Assembly: GCA_004282745.1 (NCBI GenBank) | Contig: SHMT01000012.1 | Span: 29,168 to 93,167, forward strand | DNA length: 64,000 bases | Direction: 5' to 3' | Source: Candidatus Scalindua sp. SCAELEC01 | Lineage (GTDB): Bacteria; Planctomycetota; Brocadiia; Brocadiales; Scalinduaceae | Shown: positions 8,480 to 17,312 of the stretch, in pieces | Layout: the number at the start of each line of letters is the position of its first letter | Position numbering within the stretch: the stretch's first letter is position 1 | Notes under the pieces: model-generated | Told to the model about the DNA's origin: nothing | Database searches by the model: none | Seen by the model: only the letters and a program-made list of their open reading frames with translations | Translations under genes and position numbers: made by a program

Positions 8480-10753
8480 TCAGATTGGGAGAAACTGTAA
8501 GATGTACCTTAAGATACCACCCACAAGAAATGCGAAAGGGAGGATAAAGCCCAGCATCAAAAATCCCGTCTTGACACCATGCTCCTTAATCATGACAAAG
8601 AAGTTTGCCAAACAGGGTACAAAGAGCGTGATCACCACAAGCGCAACAATAAGCTGATTTGGATCAATTGCAAGACCCCCGGCCTTCTCTTCAAGTGCCT
8701 TAAAAATACTCACAACCGCATAATCCCTGCGTAAAAAACCGAGAATAAAACCCCTTGCAGTTTCGACGGGCAGACCCAGAAAATGTTTGACAACAGGGCT
8801 GGCCGCCTTCTCAATATATGATAACAGGCCAAGCTTTATCAGTACAAACAAGGCAAATGTGCCGATGATGAAAAGGGGCACGGCCTCCTTGAGAAACCAC
8901 TTTGTCCTATAGTAGGTCTTCAATAAGATATTGGCTACCTTCGGTCTCCGGATCGGTGGCATCTCCATGAGAAAGTCCGATTGCGTTCCCTTAAGGATCT
9001 TTGACGAGAGAAAACCGACCAACAACATCTGAGAAATAATTACTACGACATAAATCGCAAAATGTACGCCGGATATGCTCCCCAGGATACCGGCGATCAC
9101 CCCCAACTGTGCAGAACAGGGGACTGCAAGGGCGAGCAAGAGTGTGGTGATGATCCTCTCTTTTTTTGTATCCAGAATACGCGTAGTCAAAGTCGCCATC
9201 GTATCACATCCCAATCCCAAAACCATCGGTAAGACAGCCTTACCATTCAACCCGATTACCTTAAACATCCTATTCACCATCACGGCCAATCTTGGTAGAT
9301 ATCCGCTGTCCTCCATGAGACCAAAACCAAGAAAAAAGAAGCCAACAATGGGTAAAACAATTGCGATGGAATAGGTGAGGCCAACTTGTATCAATCCCGC
9401 ATCTTTGCCTAAAAAGAGCTCAAAGAAGAAATTGTCGGTACTCATAAACGTTTGACACAACTGCCCAAGGTAGTAGTTAAATCCCTGAAAGTTAACGTGG
9501 GTAAAAACATACTCTATCTGGGTAAAAGGGATAAAGAATTTAAAATCAAATCCTCCCGATTTTTCCACAGATGAACCAAAAATTTTGTTTTCAATAAAAT
9601 CAACACAGTCTCCCGCACCAAATTCCCCAACCACCTTGTAAATACACCACAATACTACAATGAGTATCGGCCATGCCAATATCGGGTGCATCGTCAAGGA
9701 TCCAAGGATATTTGATGCCGTCCGCTTTGACCTATACTCCACCGAAAAGAGGTGATAGGTAAAAAAACCGAGAGAGATAACGCCGCCTGTAATTTTCAGA
9801 TAGAGCATCAATTGACCACTCTCTGAGGCGTTATCTAGAATGGTGAATAGGATCAGATCTGCAATCTTGAAACCAATGGCAAAAGCAAAGAGGGGTGCGA
9901 AAAGGAAGAAGAAAAGATTCCTCACAAAACCTCTCCCTTCAGAATCTTTCACGGCATAGGTTATTAAGCCCTCTAACACACCCTTAACATAGTCATTACG
10001 TTTTTTTGTTATTATGTAACTGAGCGGAAGGTTAAAGTTTTGCTGAATCTCGTCCCTTATCTTATGAATCTGAGCCTGTGTCTCGACATCAAGTTCCAAG
10101 GTCTCTTCCAATGTTTCATCATGAGACAACAGCATTATGGCGATGGCCCTCTTCTTGATAAGCGGATGTTCAGGTACCTGCTCTTCCATCCTCTCTATGC
10201 CTTCTTCAATTGTGTTCCCGTAATCTATGGTTAATTGTGGCACCTGTACCGACTCTGCGGAATTTTTCAGTGCGCTTATGCCATATTTCTGTGTCGCAAT
10301 TGTCTTGGTTATCGGTACCCCTAAGGTCTCTTGTAATTTGGCAATATCAATTGACATTCCCCTGTCGAGGGTTTCATCCCACATATTTAAGCCGATTGCT
10401 AACGGGAGGCCCATCTCCGCAATTTGGGACGTAATCAAAAGCCCTCTTTGGATGTTTTTTGCATCCATGATCTGTATGATCTTCTTCTCTCCACCTTCAA
10501 TCAGTATATCTCTTGCGACTCGCTCATCCTCTGAGTGGGCTATTAAACTATTAGAGCCCGGTGTATCAACAACCTCTACCGCTCCATTTGGATCCATATA
10601 CTGTCCACGAGAAACCTCCACGGTTGTTCCGGGATAGTTTGAAACCGTCACATATTTTCCCGTCAGTAACCCGAATATTACGCTTTTTCCCACATTGGGA
10701 TTACCCACAAGGGCTATACACGATTCACCTGTTTCCTTCTCTAACACATCCAT
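8480..10753 (-). CDS. feoB: ferrous iron transport protein B
   Basis: 757 aa, ATG 10753. The N-terminal GTPase shows G1 GNPNVGKS (17-24), G3 DTPG (63-66) and G4 NMWD (123-126); the remainder is polytopic with the Gate/Nucleoside-recognition segments typical of FeoB (for example GLMEDSGYLPRLAVMVNR and PCSAQLGVIAGILG). It imports Fe(II) across the cytoplasmic membrane, driven or gated by GTP. No feoA or feoC lies next to it in this window. A family C repeat begins 21 bp upstream of the start, within the presumed promoter. The TGA stop overlaps the last base position of the family A element that follows, so the present C-terminus (LRYILQFLPI) may have been set by that insertion. Confidence 0.95.
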   Translation of the reverse strand: MDVLEKETGESCIALVGNPNVGKSVIFGLLTGKYVTVSNYPGTTVEVSRGQYMDPNGAVEVVDTPGSNSLIAHSEDERVARDILIEGGEKKIIQIMDAKNIQRGLLITSQIAEMGLPLAIGLNMWDETLDRGMSIDIAKLQETLGVPITKTIATQKYGISALKNSAESVQVPQLTIDYGNTIEEGIERMEEQVPEHPLIKKRAIAIMLLSHDETLEETLELDVETQAQIHKIRDEIQQNFNLPLSYIITKKRNDYVKGVLEGLITYAVKDSEGRGFVRNLFFFLFAPLFAFAIGFKIADLILFTILDNASESGQLMLYLKITGGVISLGFFTYHLFSVEYRSKRTASNILGSLTMHPILAWPILIVVLWCIYKVVGEFGAGDCVDFIENKIFGSSVEKSGGFDFKFFIPFTQIEYVFTHVNFQGFNYYLGQLCQTFMSTDNFFFELFLGKDAGLIQVGLTYSIAIVLPIVGFFFLGFGLMEDSGYLPRLAVMVNRMFKVIGLNGKAVLPMVLGLGCDTMATLTTRILDTKKERIITTLLLALAVPCSAQLGVIAGILGSISGVHFAIYVVVIISQMLLVGFLSSKILKGTQSDFLMEMPPIRRPKVANILLKTYYRTKWFLKEAVPLFIIGTFALFVLIKLGLLSYIEKAASPVVKHFLGLPVETARGFILGFLRRDYAVVSIFKALEEKAGGLAIDPNQLIVALVVITLFVPCLANFFVMIKEHGVKTGFLMLGFILPFAFLVGGILRYILQFLPI

Positions 10754-10773
10754 TATTTAATCCGCTTTACTGA

Positions 10774-10890
10774 TACTATACTAAAACCGATTTGGTTTTC
10801 GGTTTTTCTGAAAACCAAATCTTGGTGAAGGTATACTCGCTCCGTTTTTTCTCGGATTTTATCCGAAAACCATTATGAAATGAGTATATA
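10774..10890. repeat. family C element (C1), upstream of feoB
   Basis: Bounded by TATACTAAAACCGATTTGG and ATGAAATGAGTATATA. The left part is a hairpin (GATTTGGTTTTC paired with GAAAACCAAATC); the right part carries CTCGGATTTTATCCGAAAAC. It occupies the region where the feoB promoter would be expected, so it may influence iron-uptake expression. Confidence 0.8.
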
Positions 10891-10969
10891 ATAATTTAAG
10901 GAAAACCGGGGTGAGCTAACGAATCGCAACGTCCCCTATTCGAAAGCCTCAACAACACTATCAAATATT

Positions 10970-11158
10970 TCACTCTGATGATTTATGTAATAATAGCTTG
11001 GTATCTCTTCCTTGAATCCGGAGATTATTAAAGACCTCTGGACATTGAGAATGAGAACAAATTAAGTCAACGTAATCGTAACAGAGACTTTGTCCTGGTG
11101 TCAAGCAATTTGTTTCAGTGCCGATAAAAAGCTTTGATATTGAATATGTTATGACGTA
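10970..11158 (-). pseudogene. possible gene remnant upstream of feoB
   Basis: A 62-codon frame without a start codon, open from 11158 to the TGA at 10970-10972, reads ...TNCLTPGQSLCYDYVDLICS..., a composition that looks protein-like (PG turn, alternating hydrophobics, SQCPE). I do not recognise the family; a loose resemblance to the C-terminal part of DUF1989 proteins is not enough for a call. The flanking sequence in other frames contains stops. Confidence 0.2.
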
Positions 11159-11203
11159 TCATAGCGGTAAACATAGACACAATAAGACTCTAAGGATATA
11201 CTC

Positions 11204-11776
11204 ATGTTACAAGGAATTATATTCGATATGGATGGCACAATCACAAAGCCTAAAGTTGATTTTGCCGCTGTTGAACGGGAAATTGAGGAAAAGTTCGGAT
11301 TTGTTCTCGATCACGCAGAGAGGTCCAGTCCGGAAGCTCGCGCAAAGGCGATGGAAATGCTTGATCAGGTTGAGTCCCAAGCCGCCATTGAGTCTGAGCT
11401 CAACGAAGGTGTGCATGAACTATTGGACTATCTATCACAAAAACAGTTAAAGAGCGCGCTATTTACCCGCAACTGTCGCAAATCAGTTGATGTTGTACTG
11501 GGTAAGCACAACCTCCATTTTAAATATGTTATAAGCCGGGACGATGCCAAGCCAAAACCAGCCCCTGATGCCATCCTTTTATTGAGTAAAATGATGGAGA
11601 TCCATACCGACTACCTGCTTATGGTGGGAGATTACAAATATGATATCATGTGCGGCAAAGCGGCAGGGGCAAAGACCGCTCTGCTGCGTTACCAGAAAGA
11701 CCTCGATATGGAGGTCATTCCCGACTTTGAAATTGATAGCCTTCAAGAAATCATTCAAATCATCGAACGTGGTTGA
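11204..11776 (+). CDS. HAD-superfamily hydrolase (phosphoglycolate phosphatase-like)
   Basis: 190 aa. HAD motif I is DMDGT (nucleophile D8, acid D10), motif II TRN (88-90), motif III KPKPAPD (K116/K118), motif IV GDYKYD (142-147). The cap region between residues 15 and 75 is a small helical (C1-type) cap, as in phosphoglycolate phosphatase and beta-phosphoglucomutase relatives. It should hydrolyse a small phosphate ester in the cytoplasm; the exact substrate is not readable. The TGA stop (11774-11776) lies inside the terminal inverted repeat of a family A element, so the last residues (IIERG) run into the repeat. Confidence 0.88.
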   Translation: MLQGIIFDMDGTITKPKVDFAAVEREIEEKFGFVLDHAERSSPEARAKAMEMLDQVESQAAIESELNEGVHELLDYLSQKQLKSALFTRNCRKSVDVVLGKHNLHFKYVISRDDAKPKPAPDAILLLSKMMEIHTDYLLMVGDYKYDIMCGKAAGAKTALLRYQKDLDMEVIPDFEIDSLQEIIQIIERG

Positions 11777-12093
11777 ACGAAAACTACCCATCTACGGCGT
11801 TGCTGTAAAAATTTTGTAATCCTCACGTACTTTATGCACGCTCCGGTTACGGAATGATTACGCGTCTTTAATACCCATCACAAATTGATTTTCGGTTTTC
11901 AGAACCTGATTCCACATGAACTTTAGATTTTTCTCAATCACAAAATCCTCGACTTAGCACTACTAAGCCTCTGGTTCTGTTCAATCGAATAATAAAAATT
12001 TCACGCAAACTCCTGCCCTGAAATTCCAAAAATCATTTTGCAATGAGTATATCTGGACAGTTTTCGTTCAACCATTGGGTTTCCGTTTAAACT
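11769..12093. repeat. family A element (A2) split by a family B element
   Basis: The left half (GTGGTTGAACGAAAACTACC to CGCGTCTTTA, 11769-11870) and right half (TCTGGACAGTTTTCGTTCAACC onward, about 12052-12093) together rebuild a family A palindrome when the family B copy at 11870-12051 is removed. The outer extended terminus (GGGTTTCCGTTTAAAC) is also present. Confidence 0.85.
11870..12051 (-). mobile_element. family B miniature element (B1), nested in A2
   Basis: 182 bp bounded by ATACCCATCACAAATTG and CATTTTGCAATGAGTAT, the inverted repeat ends shared with B2 and B4, and carrying the central CTTAGCACTACTAAG palindrome. The flanking bases fit duplication of a TA dinucleotide of the A element. 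No transposase is encoded, so it is non-autonomous. Confidence 0.8.
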
Positions 12094-12480
12094 GTAAAGC
12101 GTCTGTCTTCGTACGACGCACAGACAGATAAATAGTGAAAATTGATCAAGGGTGATGAAAGAAGAAGACTGCCTGCCCTGGTGCGTCTGGGCCTGGAGTT
12201 GTGAAAACAAATCAAATCATTAAGTTCGGTTTATTTCAATGTTCCAATTTTAAAAGAATGGATTAAGAGAATAGTCAATAATTCCCACAATTCTACTGAC
12301 AGGCGGGTTTGTAACTTTGCGCTCTTGGCATCCTGGTAAACTATTTCTTTTTACTCCTTCGGGTTAGAGAGACAGAGATGAGTAACTACTCCCAACTATT
12401 GATACCATCTCTTACATATCCAATAAAATAGTACTCAACATGCAGTACTCTATATTTTACGCTGAACCTCAAATACCTTC
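12094..12480. other. intergenic region without recognised gene
   Basis: Contains a short hairpin-like motif (GTCTGTC...GACGCACAGAC, about 12099-12127) that also appears next to the B2 element near 16134-16165. Otherwise no feature is visible. Confidence 0.4.
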
Positions 12481-14496
12481 CTAATTTCTCTTTGCAGTTT
12501 GTGTGTTTGGATGCTGGGGGCCGAATTTAATAAGAAATATTTCATAAGCTTGATGTGCAAGATCCCGTGCCTCTTCAAGCTCCCCCAAATCCTTGAGCAC
12601 CAGTGCCAGATTCGATTGCCTTATTGCAATGGACGGGTGACCAGGCTCAAAGCTCTTTTGAGCCGAATTGAGAGCATCACGCAAGAGATCACGTGCCTCT
12701 TCAAGCTCTCCCAAATCCTGGAGCACCAGTGCCAGATTCGATTGACTTATTGCAATGGACGGGTGACCAGGCTCAAGATGTTTTACACAAAGATCCAGGG
12801 ATTTTCTACCATATTTTTCTGCAATCCTGTATCTCCCCCATTTTCGGTTATGCCCTCTAAGATAGTCTAAAAGATCTATTGCTCGCTCTGTCCCCATACA
12901 TTCAGAATCCACTATTATTTCCGCATGGGGCACGATCTTTTCAAGCTCATGATAAGCCTTCGTATCCATTTCTTCATCGACCCGTGCCATTTCACCTTCT
13001 ACTGCCCGAAATACTTTATCATAGAGGCTCCTGTTTTCACCGATGGTTATTTTGGTAAAACCTGATATAAGCCTGTGCATCCATGGATTACTCTCTTCAT
13101 CTAACTCCACCAATGAAAGTTTATGTGCCAATTCACTTATTGCTTCATCAAGAGGTTCTTTCAGGATATTGTGGGAAGGAAGGTTTAAGATATTCCTTAT
13201 CAATCTCCTGGGAATAGGAGTTGGTGCCAGAATAGAAATACACTGTAATACTTCCTTTGCCGTTGGGGATGCAAGGTCCCAACTCATTTGAAAAGTAGCA
13301 GATATCTCTTTGATATGGCCAGTGGGAAGTTCATCAGCATATGTATCAGCAAAGATACTAAGGGTAGTAATTTCACCAACCTTTTTCATTTCTTCCAGAA
13401 GTGTGTCTATGTTGAGATCAGACCTTAAATTCAAGAAATTGCCAGTAAGTTCAAGTGCGAGAGGAAGGCCTCCCAGAGCTTCAACCAAATTTTTTGCCTC
13501 TTGTCCAAATTTTCTCCTGCCTGTGTTGAGGAGATTAATACCCTCCTCTGATGAGAGAAATTTAAGGGAAAGACGAGAATAGTTCAGGTCCCGTCGCCTT
13601 GTAGTAACAAGTACATGAATAGAGGATACCGAGGGAAGCCATGGTTGAAGCGGTTCATCTTCGGGAAAATTGTCAAGGACTATCAGGATAGACTGAAAGC
13701 GATTGAGCCTATTCCACAGTTGGTATAATTGATCTCTTTCTTGTAGAGTATTATCAATATCAACATTGGCTGCCTGTACCACACAGCTCATCATAGCAGA
13801 AACCCCATGGTCCGCTTCAACCCAAAAGACACCTCCGGGATAAAATTTGCCAAAACGGTGTACATACTCAATGGCCAGTTGGGTCTTCCCAAGCCCTCCT
13901 GTTCCCATTACAATTCCGACACCCTCAACCACAGCTGTCTTACGATTGCTCAATATATCATGGATTTCCCATAAATCCTTCTTCCTGCCCACAAAGCCAC
14001 TACCAAGTGAACGATAGGGCATCCTGTGGAGTTTCGGGAGATTACATATCGAAGGTAAATTTCTTCTGTCTGTGGGATGACATTCCTCAATTATCGTGCC
14101 ACCAAGTTCACGACAAATTTTGGGATACTCCTCTTCAAACTTCTCAGATGATGATACATCCATGTATTTAATAGGTTTGAGAAAACGGGGAAGGGCGTCA
14201 CCACAGGGCTCCAATAAAAGGGGTCGTAGTCTCTTTTTTAAGCCGTCAGGATCATCCACAAGAGAACTTGATCTTTCAATACTTGTCCACTCTGAACGGC
14301 AAAAGTCAGGGGACAGAACAAGAACTATCACTTCACATTCGTCGACTCCCCTTTCAAGTTCTATTACCCAGTTAGCCCCCCAGTCAATAGATTCTTTGTC
14401 AAAAAAGCACTCTACACCATCTTTCATCAATCTACGATAAAGCTCTTTGACAAAACCTCCATCTCTATGGCTATAGCTCAAAAATACTTTACTCAT
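12481..14496 (-). CDS. TIR / NB-ARC / TPR STAND protein (candidate antiphage sensor)
   Basis: 671 aa. Residues 1-135 are a TIR domain (FLSYSHRD at the N-terminus; W70 and E74 in SEWTSIE correspond to the helix bearing the catalytic Glu of TIR NADases). Residues about 165-480 are an NB-ARC-type ATPase with P-loop GTGGLGKT (198-205), Walker B ILIVLDNF, sensor VTTRR and GLPLAL. The C-terminus carries kinesin-light-chain-type TPRs, two of them (GHPSIAI...GELEEARDL) nearly identical in DNA (126-bp offset, about 12561-12650 versus 12687-12776). The layout of effector, switch and sensor matches bacterial NLR-like defence proteins, in which ligand binding by the repeats drives oligomerisation and NAD+ cleavage. 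No partner gene is adjacent; it borders a toxin-antitoxin island, which supports a defence role by inference. Confidence 0.88.
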   Translation of the reverse strand: MSKVFLSYSHRDGGFVKELYRRLMKDGVECFFDKESIDWGANWVIELERGVDECEVIVLVLSPDFCRSEWTSIERSSSLVDDPDGLKKRLRPLLLEPCGDALPRFLKPIKYMDVSSSEKFEEEYPKICRELGGTIIEECHPTDRRNLPSICNLPKLHRMPYRSLGSGFVGRKKDLWEIHDILSNRKTAVVEGVGIVMGTGGLGKTQLAIEYVHRFGKFYPGGVFWVEADHGVSAMMSCVVQAANVDIDNTLQERDQLYQLWNRLNRFQSILIVLDNFPEDEPLQPWLPSVSSIHVLVTTRRRDLNYSRLSLKFLSSEEGINLLNTGRRKFGQEAKNLVEALGGLPLALELTGNFLNLRSDLNIDTLLEEMKKVGEITTLSIFADTYADELPTGHIKEISATFQMSWDLASPTAKEVLQCISILAPTPIPRRLIRNILNLPSHNILKEPLDEAISELAHKLSLVELDEESNPWMHRLISGFTKITIGENRSLYDKVFRAVEGEMARVDEEMDTKAYHELEKIVPHAEIIVDSECMGTERAIDLLDYLRGHNRKWGRYRIAEKYGRKSLDLCVKHLEPGHPSIAISQSNLALVLQDLGELEEARDLLRDALNSAQKSFEPGHPSIAIRQSNLALVLKDLGELEEARDLAHQAYEIFLIKFGPQHPNTQTAKRN

Positions 14497-14844
14497 TGCT
14501 CTCCTTTGAAGAGTCTTTCATTGATTATATGATGAAATGGGTAATTGGTGGTAGTCGGGCTCACACCATGATATTCTATTATAATCCCTTCCAGAATTAT
14601 TTACTTTGTACTATTGAAAATATCACGATAGTACTAACAAAAAATCAAGTATTTCATTAGTTTTTTGTCAACAAAATTATAATATAAACAACTGTGTTAA
14701 CTTTTCAAGATAAAACATTCTAAAGTAGTGGTCAGTCTAAAATGTGTATTCGTTCACGCCAGAACACAAATCAGGGATCAAACCTAACCTATTGACAAAC
14801 AAGGCAAGACTAGTCACCAAACTATCAAATTTCAATTGACGATA
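14497..14844. other. intergenic region upstream of the STAND gene
   Basis: AT-rich; contains GGATCAAACCTAACCTATTG near 14777-14796, whose complement recurs imperfectly near 45255-45282, so it is probably the tip of another dispersed repeat. No gene seen. Confidence 0.35.
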
Positions 14845-14988
14845 TTTGAATGAAAGGTAATAATATCATAACCATTCATGGAGTTGATAGCATACTTCTT
14901 GACGGTTACTTATTTCATTTGACTATAATCTTCTGTGACCATCGTCGCAACTTATTATGACGTAGCACAATTTAAGGATTTAAGAGTG
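14845..14988 (+). repeat. 144-bp direct repeat, copy 1 (promoter of DUF4160 gene)
   Basis: TTTGAATGAAAGGTA...AAGGATTTAAGAGTG. The segment recurs with about 85-90 % identity at 16691-16833. It contains the promoter at 14899-14929 and ends in the DUF4160 start codon. Both copies are on the same strand and bracket the toxin-antitoxin remnants. Confidence 0.85.
14899..14929 (+). promoter_or_regulatory. promoter of the DUF4160-DUF2442 pair
   Basis: TTGACG (14899-14904) and a perfect TATAAT (14924-14929) with a 19-base spacer. The same elements are kept in copy 2 of the direct repeat (TTGACT, TATAAT), which argues for function. Predicted start near 14936, giving a leader of about 50 nt to the GTG at 14986. 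Confidence 0.5.
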
Positions 14989-15246
14989 CCGATAATTTCT
15001 CAATTTTTTGGTATCATAATTAGAATGTTTTATGATGAACATAATCCACCTCATTTGCATTCAGAGTACCAAGGAAACAAGGCAGTCTTTGATTTTAACG
15101 GTAATATCGTTAAAGGAAATTTGAACTCAAAAACAGCGACAAAACTAGTTCGAGAGTGGATAGATTTACCTGTAAGCGAACTTGAAGAAGATTGGGAATT
15201 AGCAAGAGAAGGAAATGAGATAAAAAAGATTGATCCATTAGCATAA
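14986..15246 (+). CDS. DUF4160 protein, putative toxin-antitoxin partner
   Basis: 86 aa from GTG 14986. This start is chosen because family proteins begin close to the [15 protein letters not shown] motif, because AAGGAT lies just upstream, and because copy 2 of the repeat has ATG at the same position; a longer frame would begin before the promoter. The DUF4160 hallmark [14 protein letters not shown] follows, with a C-terminal [26 protein letters not shown]4160 and DUF2442 genes are commonly paired and are suspected toxin-antitoxin modules, but activity is not established. The partner starts 11 bp downstream. Confidence 0.82.
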   Translation: MPIISQFFGIIIRMFYDEHNPPHLHSEYQGNKAVFDFNGNIVKGNLNSKTATKLVREWIDLPVSELEEDWELAREGNEIKKIDPLA

Positions 15247-15256
15247 GGGGGAAAAC

Positions 15257-15523
15257 ATGTGGAGCATGAGTGAGATTATAAAGATTAAATACAAGAATAA
15301 TTATGTATATTTTATTGAATTTGATGATGGCGCCAAAGGGGAGGTAAACTTTTCTGAGTATTTAGATAAAGGACCAATATTTAAACCATTACATGATATT
15401 AATTTCTTTAAGAAAGCAATAATAGACGGAGGCACCATAAGTTGGCCTAATGGTGCAGACATCGCACCCGAAACGGTATATGAAAAAATTTTGCTAACAA
15501 CACGCTCAATCAATCAAAACTAA
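15257..15523 (+). CDS. DUF2442 protein, partner of DUF4160
   Basis: 88 aa, ribosome site AGGGGGAAA, ATG 15257 (an in-frame ATG at 15266 is an alternative). DUF2442 features are present: [21 protein letters not shown], then [19 protein letters not shown] near the C-terminus. DUF2442 members are small and often encoded directly after DUF4160 with short gaps, as here. By analogy one of the pair would be the antitoxin; the sequence does not show which. Confidence 0.82.
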   Translation: MWSMSEIIKIKYKNNYVYFIEFDDGAKGEVNFSEYLDKGPIFKPLHDINFFKKAIIDGGTISWPNGADIAPETVYEKILLTTRSINQN

Positions 15524-15602
15524 TGATGTTTTTCCGACTTATTTTTTAGAATAAAAAGCTTTATAATAATTGATTGAAACCCGTTACGTTATTCGTGACA
15601 CT

Positions 15603-15734
15603 ATGGTTCGTGATCTACAACTTCAAACATAAAGGGCTGGAACTTGGTCGGTCCAAGTAAGTGGAAACTGGCGTCTAACTTTTAAAATTATGAATGGTGA
15701 CATTCATGATGTAGATTACCAAGACTACCATTAA
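15603..15734 (+). pseudogene. higB: internally deleted higB toxin remnant
   Basis: After ATG 15603 the frames read FKHKGLEL near 15622-15645 and, in another frame, [20 protein letters not shown] to the stop at 15732-15734. These are the N- and C-terminal signatures of RelE/HigB-type host-inhibition toxins; the middle, about 60 residues, is missing. The gene cannot make a functional toxin. Confidence 0.75.
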
Positions 15735-15751
15735 TCAGAAAGATAAAAACA

Positions 15752-15838
15752 ATGATGTATAATCCGCCACATTCAGGAGAAATAATTCGTGAGTTTTGCT
15801 TAGATTCGCTTGAATTAAAAGTGACCGAAGCTGCTTAA
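15752..15838 (+). pseudogene. higA: truncated higA antitoxin remnant
   Basis: ATG 15752 encodes 28 residues, [15 protein letters not shown] then [12 protein letters not shown], matching the start of HigA (NPPHPGE...LRE...LGLSVTEAA), then a stop replaces the helix-turn-helix. It lies in the correct order behind the higB remnant. Confidence 0.75.
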
Positions 15839-15946
15839 AATTCCAAATTTTTCAACAAAATGGTGTGAGAATAGTATGCAGCGGACCAAGCAATAGAGCT
15901 ACCATCTTAGCCTTGAGCAACTTCTTCATGTTATAGTTCTTCTAAT

Positions 15947-16128
15947 TATACCCATTGCAAAATGGTTTTAGGAATTTCCGGGCCGGAGTTTACTTGAAAT
16001 TTTGATTTTTCGATTGAACAGAACCAGAGGCTTAGTAATACTAAGTCGAGGATTTTGAGATTGAGAAAAGTCTAAATTTCATATGAAATCTGGTTCTGAA
16101 AACCGAAAACCAATTTGTGATGGGTATA
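15947..16128 (+). mobile_element. family B miniature element (B2)
   Basis: 182 bp from TATACCCATTGCAAAATGG to CCAATTTGTGATGGGTATA, ends forming an imperfect 19-bp inverted repeat. Almost identical to B4 (50112-50293), including the central CTTAGTAATACTAAG. No coding capacity. Confidence 0.85.
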
Positions 16129-16417
16129 TAAAGCCTGTCTGAGTGCGACGCACAGACGGGTTAAGAGCTCGAATAAGATCGAGAGTGAGTAATTAAAAAT
16201 TAGAGAACGACGGTTTGAGATCAACTCCTAGAAATAGATCTCGAGAGCCCTTCTTTCATCTTCAGTACAACATCAAGCAGTTTTCGTGCTTAGAGCCCAA
16301 CTGCTTGTTCTTGTCACAAAAAGGGTTACCCGTTTGCTCGGCCAAATTTACCTTGACACAACACGAACAAGTAATTACACACTAAATCGTACTTATTACA
16401 TTAGAAAGGATACAGAA

Positions 16418-16690
16418 ATGGAGAAACAGATACGCACTAAAAACATAAAGCTGATTCCCATTGGTAATTCGAAAGGCATTCGCCTGCCTAAAGAAATTAT
16501 ACAAAAATATGGGTTTTCAGAATCTGTCGTGTTGGAAGAAAGAGAAGAGGGTGTTTTACTCCACAGGAAGGATGGCAATAAATTATCATGGGAAGATACT
16601 TTTAAAGCGATGTCTGATGAAAAAGAAAACTGGAATGAATTTGATATAACTTTGATGGATGGGCTGGATGATGAAAACCTTGATTCCTAA
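16418..16690 (+). CDS. MazE/AbrB-type antitoxin without its toxin
   Basis: 90 aa from ATG 16418 (GAAAGGA seven bases upstream); a longer frame to 16286 lacks homology. The SpoVT/AbrB fold signature is clear: LIPIGNSKGIRLPKEIIQKY, then VVLEEREEGVLL. The C-terminus (WNEFDITLMDGLDDE) is the acidic toxin-binding tail type. A MazF-like gene would be expected to overlap the end; an ATG at 16671 does overlap, but after 12 codons (MKTLIPNLNERY) its frame ends inside copy 2 of the 143-bp repeat. The toxin has therefore been lost. Confidence 0.82.
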   Translation: MEKQIRTKNIKLIPIGNSKGIRLPKEIIQKYGFSESVVLEEREEGVLLHRKDGNKLSWEDTFKAMSDEKENWNEFDITLMDGLDDENLDS

Positions 16691-16833
16691 TTTGAATGAA
16701 AGGTATTAATATCACAATCTATATGGAGTCAGTAGCAAACTTCTTGACTGTTATTTATTTCACTTGTCTATAATCTTCGGCGACCACCGTCGCAACTTAT
16801 TATGACGTAGCACAATTAAAGGATTTAAAAATG
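16691..16833 (+). repeat. 143-bp direct repeat, copy 2
   Basis: Same segment as 14845-14988, starting three codons before the point where the presumed toxin frame is cut off and ending AAGGATTTAAAAATGTAA, so the start codon is retained but followed at once by a stop. The junction on its right side meets a family B-like terminus at 16838. Confidence 0.85.
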
Positions 16834-16837
16834 TAAA

Positions 16838-16860
16838 TAATATACCCATTACAAAATGCC
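16838..16860. repeat. family B terminal fragment
   Basis: ATATACCCATTACAAAATGC matches the left end of family B; the rest of the element is absent. A short hairpin (CCAGACACTGTCTGG) follows. Confidence 0.5.
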
Positions 16861-16920
16861 AGACACTGTCTGGCAAATTGAGCTGGTCCCATTATTCGGA
16901 ATTACTCTCCATTTCTGATT

Positions 16921-17148
16921 ATTAAAAAATGGGCTTCCTGTTCAAAAAAAGGGAGTTTGAATTTTCACTGGAAATGTATTTTAGCGCCACTTGATGTTCT
17001 CAGCTACATAGTAGTACACGAACTCGTGCATTTAAAAATTGCTAACCACACAAAGCAGTTTTGGAATGAGGTAGACAAGGTAATACCTGATTATGAGAAA
17101 CATATTGAATGGTTAAAGAATAATGGTGCAGCAATGGAAATAAGCTAA
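16921..17148 (+). pseudogene. C-terminal fragment of a YgjP/SprT-like metal-dependent hydrolase
   Basis: The frame reads KKWASCSKKGSLNFHWK, then ILAPLDVLSYIVVHELVHL, then NHTKQFWNEV and IPDYEKHIEWL, which matches the C-terminal catalytic part of YgjP-type (DUF45) zinc hydrolases (WGSCS...APxxVIDYVVVHELxH). No N-terminal portion or start is present upstream, where the direct repeat and a B terminus lie. The HELVH motif survives, but the protein should be inactive or unexpressed. Confidence 0.75.
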
Positions 17149-17312
17149 CGGCCACCTAAAAGATCATGCATGCCGTAGTATACTGCAATCGTTGTCCGAC
17201 AATTGCAGAAAGATTGGGTAGAGAAGTATGGCATTTTAATAAAATGCTTGATTTTTGCTTGCCGTTGTTATATTCTCACCTTGTTCATAAAAATATAATT
17301 TTATATCTCATA

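Noticed and set aside
12561-12776. Tandem DNA repeats as a CRISPR or mobile element
   Set aside because: The 126-bp period equals 42 codons and encodes two TPR units of the STAND protein.
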